Origin: Botrimarina mediterranea
GTDB lineage: Bacteria; Planctomycetota; Planctomycetia; Pirellulales; Lacipirellulaceae
Assembly (NCBI RefSeq): GCF_007753265.1
Contig: NZ_CP036349.1
Coordinates: 5,516,862 to 5,580,861 of the forward strand
Length of the DNA stretch: 64,000 nt
Reading direction: 5' to 3'
Both the position numbers and the translations under genes were made by a program. Below the pieces are notes generated by a model, which worked only from the letters and a program-made list of their open reading frames with translations, was not told the origin of the DNA and did no database searches. Positions 33,947 to 42,910 of the stretch are shown piece after piece. Numbering within the stretch: position 1 is the stretch's first letter; each line of letters begins with the position of its first letter.

Positions 33947-35053
33947 ATGACTGTCGATATTAACGAAGTCAACGATGTTGCGGACCTCGACCACTATGGG
34001 CGGGTGTGGGAGCAAGCCCTCGCGGTGACGCCCGCCGCCAACTTCTTCCAGTCGCTCGATTGGCTCCGGCTCTCATGGCCGTGCTTCCCTCGTTGGCAAC
34101 GACTGCGAGCGCTGGTCAGTTCCTCGGGTGATCCGTGGGTCGTCCCCTTCTGCGTCCGCGAAGAGCGCTTCAAGGTCGGCCCGCTGCGTTTGTTGACGTT
34201 CCCACTGAACGACTGGGCAGGAGAGTTCGCCCCGCTCGGCAGCGACCCAGCAACGGCGCTGAGACGCGGGCTCGAACATGCGTTCGCTACTCCGCGTGAC
34301 TGGGACCTGATCGACCTGCGATGGACCGACGAAGACTTTCTGCCCGCCGCCGTCGAGGCCTTCAGGGCGGTCGGCGTCCGTCCGCAAGTCGAGGTGCGGA
34401 TGGAGCGTCCGGTGGTCGCCTTCACGCCCGATGAACCCTACGAAGACCAATTGAGTAAGAAGCTGCGACAAAACCTGCGGCGTTCCCGGAAGCAGCTCGA
34501 AGCGATGGGGAGATTCACGGTCGAACACTTCCGACCCGCGGCAGGGGACGACCCGCGGATGGACTTCTTCGAGGCTTGCAGCCGGGTCGGCAAAGAGTCC
34601 TGGCAACACCAGGAGAAGGCGGGCTTCACGAGCGACCCCGTGAGAGCGCAGATGCATGGCATCCACCTGGCGGCGGCCGCGCTCGGCCAACTGACTCTGA
34701 CTACGGTACGGCTCGATGGCCTACCAATTGCGTTCGTCTACGGCTTCCATCATCAAGGCCGCACGATCGCTTTCCGCAACGGGTACGACCCTCAGCACGC
34801 CAAGACCGGCGTCGGGGCCCTCGCCCTCCACGAGTGGCTGCTGCACTGCGAAGCAAGCGGCGACCGGCTTATCGATCTCGGCCCCGGGACATACGAGTAC
34901 AAACTCCGCGCCGCCAACGCCATGCGAAAGACCTACAGCGTCGCCCATCACTCTCGCTACGCCGTCCGCTCGCAGTTGATGAGAGCCTGGCGGTCGATCG
35001 AACCAGCGTTCCGTGGCCGCGAAGCGTTTGAGAAACGCCGGCTTGTTCAGTGA
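33947..35053 (+). CDS. GNAT-type (CelD/BcsL-like) acetyltransferase
   Basis: 368 aa from the ATG at 33947 (start weakly supported; an upstream in-frame ATG at 33776 is possible). The fold has two GNAT-like halves. The N-terminal half contains FFQSLDWLRLSWPCF (about 29-43) and FPLNDWAGEFAPLG (about 81-94). The conserved C-terminal half (about 160-345) has KKLRQNLRRSRKQLEAMG, FYGFHHQGRTIAFRNGYDP-type strands and LIDLGPGTYEYKLRAA near 308-323. CelD/BcsL relatives acetylate exopolysaccharides. No polysaccharide genes are adjacent, so the substrate is unknown. Confidence 0.8.
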   Translation: MTVDINEVNDVADLDHYGRVWEQALAVTPAANFFQSLDWLRLSWPCFPRWQRLRALVSSSGDPWVVPFCVREERFKVGPLRLLTFPLNDWAGEFAPLGSDPATALRRGLEHAFATPRDWDLIDLRWTDEDFLPAAVEAFRAVGVRPQVEVRMERPVVAFTPDEPYEDQLSKKLRQNLRRSRKQLEAMGRFTVEHFRPAAGDDPRMDFFEACSRVGKESWQHQEKAGFTSDPVRAQMHGIHLAAAALGQLTLTTVRLDGLPIAFVYGFHHQGRTIAFRNGYDPQHAKTGVGALALHEWLLHCEASGDRLIDLGPGTYEYKLRAANAMRKTYSVAHHSRYAVRSQLMRAWRSIEPAFRGREAFEKRRLVQ

Positions 35054-35090
35054 ACCAATGACTAGCACCGCTTCCAACCGTATGTGCGTA

Positions 35091-35129
35091 ACAAAAAAAG
35101 CCCCGACTGGATTCCCAGTCGAGGCTCGT
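35091..35129 (-). terminator. Intrinsic terminator of rplU
   Basis: Stem agccccgactgg / ccagtcgaggct (12 bp, one wobble) followed on the minus strand by a run of seven T. Lies 45 nt after the rplU stop. Confidence 0.9.
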
Positions 35130-35173
35130 GTTCCCTAAACGCTGTTGTCTCGATTCAACCGTCGCGGCGCGTT

Positions 35174-35488
35174 TCAGCCCGCGATCGCGTCGATCTTCAC
35201 CTTCGTGAACATCTTGCGGTGGCCGGTGTGGCGGCGGCTGTTCTTGCGGCGGCGGATCTTCACGACGTCGATCTTGACGCCCTGACCCGTGCCGAGGACC
35301 GAGGCCGTGACGCTCGCGCCCGCGACGGTCGGCGTGCCGACCTTGAGGCCCTCGCCGGCGCCGACGGCGACGACCTTGTCGAGCGTCAGCACGTCGCCGG
35401 GCTTGACGTCTTCGCGGTAGTCCAGGGCCAGCTCCTGACCCTCTTGGACTTTGTACTGGCGGCCGCCGTCAACAATGATCGCGTACAT
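35174..35488 (-). CDS. rplU: 50S ribosomal protein L21
   Basis: 104 aa, full length. Family signature MYAIIVDGGRQYKVQEGQEL at the N terminus and KIRRRKNSRRHTGHRKMFTK (about 77-96). It binds 23S rRNA in the large subunit. Unlike the common rplU-rpmA pair, no rpmA follows: a terminator comes directly after. The next plus-strand gene is unrelated. Confidence 0.97.
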   Translation of the reverse strand: MYAIIVDGGRQYKVQEGQELALDYREDVKPGDVLTLDKVVAVGAGEGLKVGTPTVAGASVTASVLGTGQGVKIDVVKIRRRKNSRRHTGHRKMFTKVKIDAIAG

Positions 35489-35877
35489 GGCTTTGCTCTA
35501 AATCTCGGGTCGCCGATAAGTGAGGGCCGCCCCGGCGTCGGCGGATAGTGTGTAGCGAGCCCCACAGGATACCGGCAGCCCCCGGGGCTGTCGAGACCCT
35601 CTCCACCCGGTCCGGCGGCGGTCCTTGGACGCGCCGGCATCGCCGAACTGTCGGTTCTTGCGACGCGTCTGTCGCGTCCTGCGACCTCAAAAAGTCCGTG
35701 ATTTTAGCGGGCACGTGTCTTTTCGGGTTTTCCGCCCCGATCGCTTGCCAGCCCTGGGGGCGCCCGCTAAGTCAGGGGCTCGCCGCCCGAGGCGCCGGCA
35801 GTCCCCGAAGAAGGGGCGTCGGAGGGAAGGCGGCGCGGAACACGACAAGTTTTTCCCGACAGAGAGAGGAGACGGGC
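35489..35877. other. Intergenic region without a supported gene
   Basis: 389 nt holding the rplU promoter (minus) and the DUF1559 gene leader (plus). No clear repeat; a Pro/Arg-type frame through it is noncoding. The final AGGAG (35867-35871) serves the DUF1559 start. Confidence 0.5.
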
Positions 35878-36918
35878 ATGAAGAACCGCTGCCCCGCCCC
35901 AACAAGCCGACCGGCGTTCACGCTGGTCGAACTGCTGGTCGTCATCGCCATCATCGGCATCCTGGTGGCCCTGCTGCTGCCGGCGGTCCAAGCCGCGCGC
36001 GAAGCCGCCCGCCGCAACCAGTGCAAGAACAACCTCAAGCAGCTCGCCCTGGCGACGCTCAACTACGAGAGCGCCCAACGCAAGCTCCCCCCCAGCGCCA
36101 ACGTCGATGTCAGCACCAGCGCGACCACCGTCAACAACGGTTCGTGGGGCGTCCATGGCCGGCTGCTGGACTACATCGAAGAAGGGAGCCTCAGCCAACT
36201 AGTCGATCTCGAGTTGGGGTGGGACCTTCAGCCCAACAACGGACAGGCGTTCAGCAACCTGCAGATCTCGGTCTTTCAGTGCCCCAGCGACGCCCGCGCC
36301 GCGGAGGTCCGTGACCCCGGCAGCAATCGGCCGCTGCTTTACGCCACCAACTACGGCTTCAACATGGGCGAGTGGTTCGTCTACGACCCCACCACCAACA
36401 AGGGCGGCCGCGGCATGTTCTATCCAAACAGCCACCTGCCGTTGGCGAAGGTCATCGACGGCACGTCGAAGACGCTGCTCGCCGCCGAGGTGAAGGCTTG
36501 GAACCCGTACACCCGCAACGGCGGTTCGCCGAGCGAGACGCCCCCGGCGACCGTTGACGACGCGGCGACCATTGTCGCCTCGGGCCCGGACTACAAAGAG
36601 ACCGGCCACACCGAGTGGCCCGATGGCCGCGTCCACCACACGGGTTTCACTACTGCGATGACGCCCAACACGTTCGTCCCCTACACGAACCCGAACGGCC
36701 TGGAAGTCGACGCCGACTACAACTCCTGGCAAGAAGGCAAGAACGGCGCCGGCGGCGAGCCGACCTACGCCATCATCACCTCGCGCAGCCACCACGCCGG
36801 CCAAGTGCAGGTGGCGATGGTCGATGGCTCGGTGCAAGCCGTGACCGACGGTGTCGAGCTCGCCGTCTGGCGCGCCATGTCCACCCGCGACGGCGAAGAG
36901 GTCGTGACCCTGCCGTAG
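35878..36918 (+). CDS. DUF1559 protein with prepilin-type N terminus
   Basis: 346 aa; ATG at 35878 with AGGAG 6-7 nt upstream. The N terminus is a class III/prepilin signal (FTLVELLVVIAIIGILVALL, residues about 13-32) followed by LPAVQAAREAARRNQCKNNL, a hallmark of planctomycetal DUF1559 proteins. The body has disordered and beta regions and ends with a conserved HxxGxxVAMVDGSVQ-like motif (SHHAGQVQVAMVDGSVQAV, about 304-322). These proteins are type II/IV-like pseudopilins of unknown function. No pilus genes are adjacent. Confidence 0.93.
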   Translation: MKNRCPAPTSRPAFTLVELLVVIAIIGILVALLLPAVQAAREAARRNQCKNNLKQLALATLNYESAQRKLPPSANVDVSTSATTVNNGSWGVHGRLLDYIEEGSLSQLVDLELGWDLQPNNGQAFSNLQISVFQCPSDARAAEVRDPGSNRPLLYATNYGFNMGEWFVYDPTTNKGGRGMFYPNSHLPLAKVIDGTSKTLLAAEVKAWNPYTRNGGSPSETPPATVDDAATIVASGPDYKETGHTEWPDGRVHHTGFTTAMTPNTFVPYTNPNGLEVDADYNSWQEGKNGAGGEPTYAIITSRSHHAGQVQVAMVDGSVQAVTDGVELAVWRAMSTRDGEEVVTLP

Positions 36919-36935
36919 TCGTAACTCAATAAATT

Positions 36936-37020
36936 AACCACGGAGCCACGGAGAGCACGGAGGCAAACACAGAGGAAAAGCACAGTGCGTTCCTCCGTGC
37001 CCTCCGTGGCTCCGTGGTTT
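36936..37020. repeat. Family E palindrome, copy 3
   Basis: Arms aaccacggagccacggagag (36937) and ccctccgtggctccgtggtt (to 37018), nearly perfect; a good hairpin just after the DUF1559 stop. Confidence 0.9.
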
Positions 37021-37028
37021 CTATAAAG

Positions 37029-37117
37029 CTGTGGGAAGGGTCTCCAGACCCCGATTACGGTCTCATAGCCGAATAGCGCATGGTGCGCGTAATGGCGTCT
37101 GGAGACGCCTCCCACAG
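37029..37117. repeat. Palindromic repeat family A, copy 7
   Basis: Arms ctgtgggaagggtctccaga / ggagacgcctcccacag; loop ctcatagccgaatagcgcat in forward orientation, immediately next to family E copy 3. Confidence 0.9.
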
Positions 37118-37120
37118 GAA

Positions 37121-38083
37121 TCAAGCCAGCAGCTCTTCGAGCTTGTCGAACGAACCTGTCCAGCCTTGCGTCATGCCGCCGCGTTCGGCGACGAACGCCG
37201 CTGCCTCTTCGGGCGAGTAGACGCCGCAGGGCTCCCAGACGACTTTGACGCGCGTCGCGTCGGGGCCTTCGCTCGTGAACGTCACCATCGTCAGCATCGT
37301 CTCGGGCCAGACGGGCGCCATCTGGTGCCGTGTCAGGTTCTCGTCGGCGTCGGTGAACGATTGCGTGTAGACCAGCAGGCTCGGCTTCTCGATCTCGCGG
37401 TACTCAATGCGGCCGTGCAGCTCTTCGCCGGCGCCGTTATACATCCGGTAGAATGCGCTGCCGCCGACGCGGATGTCGGACCGCAAGAAATCCATCTGGA
37501 AGCCCGTCGGCGGGAGCCACCGCGCGACGTGCTCGGGCTGGGTCCACATGTCGAACACCGTTTCGATCGGCGCGTCGAAGCTGCGGTTGATGACGAAGCG
37601 TTCTTTGCCGGTGGACTGTTTATCGAGGTACTCGGCGAAGCGGTCCCACGTCGAGTCGCCGCCGGCCTTCTTGATGAACTTGCGACTCTCCGCCGCCATC
37701 TCGGCCGTGGCGAACGCCATCGTCATGTCCATCGTCGTCTTACCGTCGGTCTCGCTGAACGAGACCGTGACGCGGAACAGCGGCGGCCGGTCGGCCGAGG
37801 CGCCGTGGTCGTAGACAAGCTTCCCAGGCTTCTCCTTGCTCGGCTCGACGACCTCGTGGTAGTGCGTGATGTTCTCCCAGTCCGTGCCGTCGGGCCCGTG
37901 CATCGTGTAGACCCACGTCCCTCCGACACGCAGGTCCTTACTGTGCGTCGTCAGCGTGAAGCCGCGCGGCCCCCACCACTGCGCGACCTGCTCGACGTCG
38001 GTCCACGCGTCCCAAACGACGGCGACCGGCGCGTCGAAGACTCGCGTGAGATAGAGCTCATTCGGCTTACTTCTGGCGACCAT
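37121..38083 (-). CDS. Tandem AHSA1/SRPBCC-domain protein
   Basis: 320 aa with two START-like AHSA1 domains in one chain: first about 8-150 (LTRVFDAPVAVVWDAWTDVE, QVAQWWGPRGFTLT), second about 160-318 (INRSFDAPIETVFDMWTQPE, HVARWLPPTGFQMD). Each is normally a separate protein. The domain binds hydrophobic ligands; the activity is unknown. It overlaps the upstream ArsR gene by 17 nt, so it is co-translated and very probably controlled by it. Confidence 0.9.
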   Translation of the reverse strand: MVARSKPNELYLTRVFDAPVAVVWDAWTDVEQVAQWWGPRGFTLTTHSKDLRVGGTWVYTMHGPDGTDWENITHYHEVVEPSKEKPGKLVYDHGASADRPPLFRVTVSFSETDGKTTMDMTMAFATAEMAAESRKFIKKAGGDSTWDRFAEYLDKQSTGKERFVINRSFDAPIETVFDMWTQPEHVARWLPPTGFQMDFLRSDIRVGGSAFYRMYNGAGEELHGRIEYREIEKPSLLVYTQSFTDADENLTRHQMAPVWPETMLTMVTFTSEGPDATRVKVVWEPCGVYSPEEAAAFVAERGGMTQGWTGSFDKLEELLA

Positions 38084-38579
38084 CTTTCTTGCCTCGCTTC
38101 GCGGCCTTCGGGGTTGTGGCTTTGGGTTTTGGCGTTGTTTGCGGCTTAGCCGTGGTTTTCACCTTGGCCGCCACCCGCTTCGCTCGCTTCTTCGACGCCG
38201 CTTGCTTCTTGAGAGGCGGTTCTTTCTTCGGACTTCTCTTCACGGCCGTTTGCTTCGCGGCAACCGTCTTCAAGTACTCATCGAGCCGATCGAAGGTCTC
38301 CTCCCACATCGCGCGGTAGGGTTCGACCCAGTCGGCGATGTCGCGCAAGCCCTCGACATTCAACTCGCAAGGCCGCCGCTGCGCCTCACGCGTTTTCGTT
38401 ACCAATCCCGCGCGCTCGAGCACCTGCACGTGCTTGGTGACGGCCGGCAGGCTCATCGAGTCGAGGAACGGCTCCGCCAGCTCCGACACGCCGACGCGTC
38501 CCTCGGCGAGCCGGGCGAGCATGGCGCGGCGCGTCGGGTCGGCGAGGGCGGCGAAGGCGAGGCTGAGCTGGTCGGCCAT
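38067..38579 (-). CDS. ArsR-family regulator with Lys-rich histone H1-like tail
   Basis: 170 aa. Residues 1-95 are a complete winged HTH of the SdpR/ArsR type (LAFAALADPTRRAMLARLAE, LSLPAVTKHVQVLERAGLVT, REAQRRPCELN). The last ~65 residues (about 105-170) are Lys/Ala/Pro-rich with SPKK and TPKAAKRGKK repeats like eukaryotic H1 or bacterial HU/AlgP tails, giving extra DNA contacts. It most likely represses its own operon through the operator at 38602-38617. No metal-binding Cys motif is present, so it is not a metal sensor. Confidence 0.88.
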   Translation of the reverse strand: MADQLSLAFAALADPTRRAMLARLAEGRVGVSELAEPFLDSMSLPAVTKHVQVLERAGLVTKTREAQRRPCELNVEGLRDIADWVEPYRAMWEETFDRLDEYLKTVAAKQTAVKRSPKKEPPLKKQAASKKRAKRVAAKVKTTAKPQTTPKPKATTPKAAKRGKKDGRQK

Positions 38580-38601
38580 CCGAAAGACACCAGACGGTTA
38601 A

Positions 38602-38617
38602 TTAACTCAATGGTTAA
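38602..38617 (-). promoter_or_regulatory. ArsR-type operator
   Basis: TTAACTCAATGGTTAA is an inverted repeat TTAAC-N6-GTTAA, 23 nt upstream of the ArsR start. It fits the palindromes bound by ArsR/SdpR regulators of AHSA1 operons and implies autorepression. Confidence 0.75.
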
Positions 38618-38687
38618 TAACACGAACGCGCTAGCGCCGTCAACCAAGATTCTGAGCATGACCTTCGACCCAACCATCCCTACAGCC

Positions 38688-38757
38688 TTAGCCGCGGGCG
38701 GAAGCCAGCGGAGGAAGCAGGCGCCCACCGCACCGCGGGCTTCCGCCCCCGGCTGAG
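38688..38757. repeat. Palindrome, ccgcgggcggaagcc type
   Basis: Left arm ttagccgcgggcggaagcc and right arm gggcttccgcccccggctga flank a cagcggaggaagcaggcgcc spacer. Related in style to family B. Confidence 0.75.
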
Positions 38758-38849
38758 CCCGAAATCGGCGCGTCCCGCTTCCACTGCCGCCAAAGGCGCC
38801 TACAGTTGGGGCGTGCTTAGCGACGACTTACTTGCTTCCGCGGACGCTC

Positions 38850-39998
38850 ATGATCGATAAGTTGCTCCTCTGGTCGGCGCCGGCGACGCTGGGGTTGCTC
38901 GTGCTGGTGACCCTCCTGCCGCTCGTTCCTGCCGGCGCCTGGTGGGTGCGGGTCTGGGACTTCCCCCGTCTGCAGATCGTGTTCCTGCTGCTCTTGCCGT
39001 TGGGGCTCACGGTAGGGCACGCGCTGCGGAATCCTTTCCACTCGCAGCACGCCGCGATGCTGGTCGTGATCGCCGCGGTCGCCGCTTGGCAGTTGACCCA
39101 CGTCGCGCCCTTCACGCCGCTGTGGCGCCACGAGGTCCCCGACGCCACCGATGACGCCGCCACGACGTTCAAGCTGCTGACCGCCAACATCGATTACAAG
39201 AACCGCCGGTACGACGACGTCTTGGCGATGTTCCTCGAGGAAGACCCCGACCTGCTGCTGGTCGTCGAAGTCGATAAGAAGTGGGCCACAGCGCTGACGC
39301 CGCTCGACGAGCGTTACCCGCACCGCGCCGGCGTGGTTCGCGACAAGGGGTTGGGGATCGTGCTCTGGTCGCGTCTCCCGCTGAACGACCCAGAAGTCCG
39401 CCATTTGGTGAGCGACGAACGCGCGTCGATCTTCGCGACCGTTGAACTCTCCGACGGCGCGCCGCTCCGCTTCGTCGGCATCCACCCCACCCCCCCCGGC
39501 CTCCGCGAAAGCCACGCCGAGCGGAAGCACGCCGAGGAAGATGGCGATGACGACGATGACCGGCACGACAGCCGCGTCCGCGACGCCGAGCTGGTGCTCG
39601 TCGCCCGTGAGGCCCGGCGGGATCACGAGCCGCGTTGGATCGTCACCGGCGACTTCAACGACGTCGCCTGGTCGCACACGACGCGGCTCTTCCAAGACCT
39701 CAGCGCCCTCAAGGACCCGCGGCGTGGGCGGGCCCTGATGAACACGTACCCCATCAAGTGGCCCCCGTGCCGATTTCCGATCGACCACGTCTTCGTGTCG
39801 GACGGCCTACACCTGGCGTCAATGAACCGGGTGATGACGCCGGGCTCCGATCACTTCGCGATCCAGGCGACGTTCGCGCTGGCGGAGCGGGACCACACCG
39901 CGCCCGACGCGTCGGCCGAGGACCACGAAGAGGCCGAGGAACTCGTCGACGAGGGGAAGGAGGACGCCGCGGAGCGCGAGTCGGTGGCGCCCGAATAA
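38850..39998 (+). CDS. Membrane-anchored endonuclease/exonuclease/phosphatase-family protein
   Basis: 382 aa from the ATG at 38850. Three or four N-terminal membrane helices (about 3-95, e.g. LLLWSAPATLGLLVLVTLLP) precede an EEP domain: LLTANIDYKN (about 108), LLVVEVDKKW (metal Glu), FVGIHPTPPG, WIVTGDFNDVAW, and the terminal GSDHFAIQATF (general base His). An acidic, disordered insert (EEDGDDDDDRHDSR, about 232-245) and an acidic tail follow. This resembles AvaK/YafD-like secreted phosphodiesterases. Substrate unknown. Confidence 0.88.
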   Translation: MIDKLLLWSAPATLGLLVLVTLLPLVPAGAWWVRVWDFPRLQIVFLLLLPLGLTVGHALRNPFHSQHAAMLVVIAAVAAWQLTHVAPFTPLWRHEVPDATDDAATTFKLLTANIDYKNRRYDDVLAMFLEEDPDLLLVVEVDKKWATALTPLDERYPHRAGVVRDKGLGIVLWSRLPLNDPEVRHLVSDERASIFATVELSDGAPLRFVGIHPTPPGLRESHAERKHAEEDGDDDDDRHDSRVRDAELVLVAREARRDHEPRWIVTGDFNDVAWSHTTRLFQDLSALKDPRRGRALMNTYPIKWPPCRFPIDHVFVSDGLHLASMNRVMTPGSDHFAIQATFALAERDHTAPDASAEDHEEAEELVDEGKEDAAERESVAPE

Positions 39999-40021
39999 GG
40001 GCAAGTCTTGATGAGAATGGT

Positions 40022-40356
40022 CATCAAAGATTTCACCACGACGGTCACGACGGCCTGATTGCATACAGCGATCTTCACTTTGCCATAGCCTCTCGCGCAG
40101 AGACGCGGAGACGCAGAGCGTGGGTAGCGAAGACTCACGCAAAGCCGCCAAGGCGCAAAGACAAGTATCTCAGAATAAAAGAGCGCAAGCCCAAGCAATC
40201 GTGAAAGAGCGCGTCCTTTGCGGCTTAGCGCCTTTGCGTGAGACTTAAGAACATCCAACTCTGCGCCTCCGCGTCTCTGCGCGAGACTTCTCCACTTTGC
40301 TCCATAAGTCAGCGCGACGCTAGAAACGCAACGACTAAGCGAAGCCCATTCTAGCT
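40022..40356. repeat. H element copy 2 (with a ccacgacgg-type left flank)
   Basis: Core 40066-40356 mirrors copy 1: gcgcagagacgcggagacgc, actcacgcaaagccgccaag, gcggcttagcgcctttgcgt, gcctccgcgtctctgcgcga, then gctagaaacgcaacgactaa. It is adjacent to tttcaccacgacggtcacga (40030-40050). It runs up to and over the stop codon of the following methyltransferase gene. No gene in 39999-40350. Confidence 0.88.
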
Positions 40357-41055
40357 TGAGCGCGTAAAGCTCCAGCCGTGGATCAGTAGCGTCTGTAAGA
40401 TCGGCGTCGGCGATTCAAAGCCTGCGGAGCAAACGAGCTCCACGACTTCCGCCGGCGGCAGCAGCGGCACCTTCTTCTCAAATTCGGTGAGCATCTGGTC
40501 GACCTGTTCGACCGGCGTGTCGCACAGCAGCCACATGCGGCGCCAGACCGCCATCAGCCGCGCGTGCCTGGGCGTCCCGACGCCCGACGCCAGGTCGGCG
40601 TTCACGAGCGTCGCGCCCGGTTGGAGCCGTCGCGCGACCTCCGCGAAGAACTCGCTTCGCTCGGGCCGCTCGAGGAAGTGCGATACTAGCAAACACGTCG
40701 CCGCGTCGTAGGGCTCGCCCTCGGGTAGCGATTCGAGAAAACCCTCGTGGAACTCGCAGCGATCGGCGAAGCCTTCGCGGTCGGCGCGCTGACGGCACAG
40801 CGTGAGCATCGCCGGCGCCGGTTCGACGGCCGTGAATCGCCGGCGTGGGAAGGCCGCCGCCAGGTAAGCGATCTCCAGGCCCGTCCCCGCGCCGACGCAG
40901 AGCACCCGCGCGTCATCAGACAGCTCGCCCAGCGCGAGCCGGGTCACGAGGTGCATCGCATCGCGCATCGCCGAGGCCTTCGCGAAGCGGTCGTCGTAAG
41001 ACGCCGCCTGCTTCTCACCAAACGCGGCGAGCGTCTTGTCGCGGTCCGAGGGCAT
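40351..41055 (-). CDS. Class I SAM-dependent methyltransferase
   Basis: 234 aa from the ATG at 41055. Motif I is ARVLCVGAGTGLEIAYLAAA (about 48-67), then FTAVEPAPAMLTLCRQRAD, and YDAATCLLVSHFLERPERSEFF near 117-138. The C-terminal helix ends LLIHGWSF. Like the other methyltransferase here, the target is unknown. It follows the GH29 gene with an 8 nt gap, suggesting a two-gene operon. Confidence 0.85.
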   Translation of the reverse strand: MPSDRDKTLAAFGEKQAASYDDRFAKASAMRDAMHLVTRLALGELSDDARVLCVGAGTGLEIAYLAAAFPRRRFTAVEPAPAMLTLCRQRADREGFADRCEFHEGFLESLPEGEPYDAATCLLVSHFLERPERSEFFAEVARRLQPGATLVNADLASGVGTPRHARLMAVWRRMWLLCDTPVEQVDQMLTEFEKKVPLLPPAEVVELVCSAGFESPTPILQTLLIHGWSFTRSS

Positions 41056-41063
41056 TCGTGAAC

Positions 41064-42737
41064 TCACTCCATGGGGGTTAGGCGGAAGACGACGGGGTGG
41101 TCCGCGGCGAGGCCCGCAATGGCGGGCGTGATCTCGACGCCGCTGTCGGTCGTCGCCCACGCCACCTCGCCGTGGCCGAGCTGCTCGACCTTGGCGATCT
41201 CCCCTTCGAAGTGCCCGGCGTTCTTGGTCAGCGACTGGAACGTCACCCTGCCCTCCGGCCGCGCCATCACGAACGCGTAGACGACGCCGTCGCGTTGCGT
41301 GTAGCGGATGTCGTCGGCGGTGAAGGGCTTGCCCTTCCCTTCATTGAATCCCTGTGCGGTGAGCGGCGGGGCGTCCTCGAGCTGCGGGCCCTCGCCGCAG
41401 ACCTTCCACGGGCGCGTGGCGATGATCGCCTCACGATTGGTCGCCATCCAGCCGGCGATCTCTTCGACGATCGCGCGTTCGCGTTCATCGATCGTGCCGT
41501 CGCCGCGCACGGGCACATTGAGCAGCAGTGAGCCGTTCTTGCTCACCACGTCGATGAGCGTCCGCACCACCGTCGCCGCCGACTTGTAGCCTTTGCGATC
41601 GTAGACGCCGCGGTCGTAGTGCCAGCCGCCGATGCAGGTGTCCGTTTGCCACGGCTCGGGCTCGATGCGGCTGCTCTGCCCGCGCTCGATGTCCCAAACC
41701 ATGCAGCGCCGCTGCTGCGCGTCGAGGATCTTGCCGAACAGCACCGCGTCGGTCTTGGCGCCGTCTCCGGTCGCCCGACGGTTGTAATGATGGGCGGCGA
41801 TTTTGAGGCCCGCGTCACTCACCGGCCATAGCGGCAGCGCCGTGTCGTCGAAGTAGACGAGGTCGGGGTCGGCTTGGTTGATGAGGTCGATCGTGCGGTC
41901 GTAGAACGCTTGGCAATACGCCTGGTCCGGTGGTGTGATCCCGTTGCTCCAGTTCCAACGCGCGTGAATCGAACCAGAGTTCATGAAGTCCTTGGCGGGC
42001 TCGTGACGCTGGGCGTAGAGCAGCTGCGGGTCGAGTCCTTCCCACCACTTCCCCTTGCCGTCGGCCTTCGTCAGTCGGCCGTCGTACGGCACGCCCGCGC
42101 GGTCGCCTTCACGGTCCGCCCCCTGCGCAGGCTCGTACCACGACCAGGCATGCGCCGCGTGAACGCTCACGCCGAACCGCAGCCCCTCGGCCCGCGCGGC
42201 CTCGGCCCACCCGCCGACCAAATCCTTCTTCGGTCCGACGCGGACGCTGTTCCACTCGTGATGCTTACTGTCCCAGAGGTCGAGGTTGTCGTGATGGTTG
42301 GCCATCGCGAAGAAGTACTCCGCGCCGGCCCGCTTGTAGAGACGCACCAGGTCGCTCGGGTCCCACCGCTCGGCTTGCCAGGCGTGGATCACGTCTTTGA
42401 AGCCGTGCTCGCTCGGATGGCCGTACTGACGCAGGTGGTCGTCGTATTGCCAGTGGCCCGGGATATACATGTGCCGCGCATACCAGTCCCCGCGCTCGGG
42501 CTCGCACTGCGGGCCCCAGTGGGCCCAGATGCCAAACTTGGCGTCCCTAAACCACTCGGGAACCTCGTACGCCTCGAGCGATTGCCAAGACGGCGCGAAC
42601 GGCCCGCGCGCCATCGGCTCCGCCTCGGTCGAAACGATGACCGTCGGCTCGAGTGTGCTGGGGATCGAGTCGGCTGCGCCGGCGCTCAGCGAGAAGAACG
42701 CCAGCACAACGACAGCGAAGAGATTGCGTTTCATCAC
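41064..42737 (-). CDS. Secreted alpha-L-fucosidase, GH29
   Basis: 557 aa; signal peptide 1-21. GH29 hallmarks are WFRDAKFGIWAHWGPQCEPE (about 62-81), the PGHWQYDDHLRQYGHPSEHG block, YFFAMANHHDNLDLWDSKHH (about 141-160) and the nucleophile Asp297 in DLVYFDDTA. A C-terminal beta domain completes it (about 460-557). It releases fucose from glycans and is likely used on algal or host polysaccharides. Start at 42737 has AGGTAAGG just upstream. Confidence 0.95.
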   Translation of the reverse strand: MMKRNLFAVVVLAFFSLSAGAADSIPSTLEPTVIVSTEAEPMARGPFAPSWQSLEAYEVPEWFRDAKFGIWAHWGPQCEPERGDWYARHMYIPGHWQYDDHLRQYGHPSEHGFKDVIHAWQAERWDPSDLVRLYKRAGAEYFFAMANHHDNLDLWDSKHHEWNSVRVGPKKDLVGGWAEAARAEGLRFGVSVHAAHAWSWYEPAQGADREGDRAGVPYDGRLTKADGKGKWWEGLDPQLLYAQRHEPAKDFMNSGSIHARWNWSNGITPPDQAYCQAFYDRTIDLINQADPDLVYFDDTALPLWPVSDAGLKIAAHHYNRRATGDGAKTDAVLFGKILDAQQRRCMVWDIERGQSSRIEPEPWQTDTCIGGWHYDRGVYDRKGYKSAATVVRTLIDVVSKNGSLLLNVPVRGDGTIDERERAIVEEIAGWMATNREAIIATRPWKVCGEGPQLEDAPPLTAQGFNEGKGKPFTADDIRYTQRDGVVYAFVMARPEGRVTFQSLTKNAGHFEGEIAKVEQLGHGEVAWATTDSGVEITPAIAGLAADHPVVFRLTPME

Positions 42738-42774
42738 CTTACCTCTATAGGAGGCTGCTTCTTTACTTGTCTCT

Positions 42775-42863
42775 TGTGGGAGGCGTCTCCAGACGCCGAT
42801 AACGGTCTCCTGACCGTCTACGGCATGGTGCGCGTTATCGACGTCTGGAGACGCCTCCCACAG
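42775..42863. repeat. Palindromic repeat family A, copy 8
   Basis: Arms ttgtgggaggcgtctccaga / ggagacgcctcccacag; loop tctcctgaccgtctacggca in forward orientation. Confidence 0.9.
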
Positions 42864-42910
42864 AGAGGGCGCTTCGCTTTCCGAGTTGGAAGTCAGAGCT
42901 TTTCAAGCAA

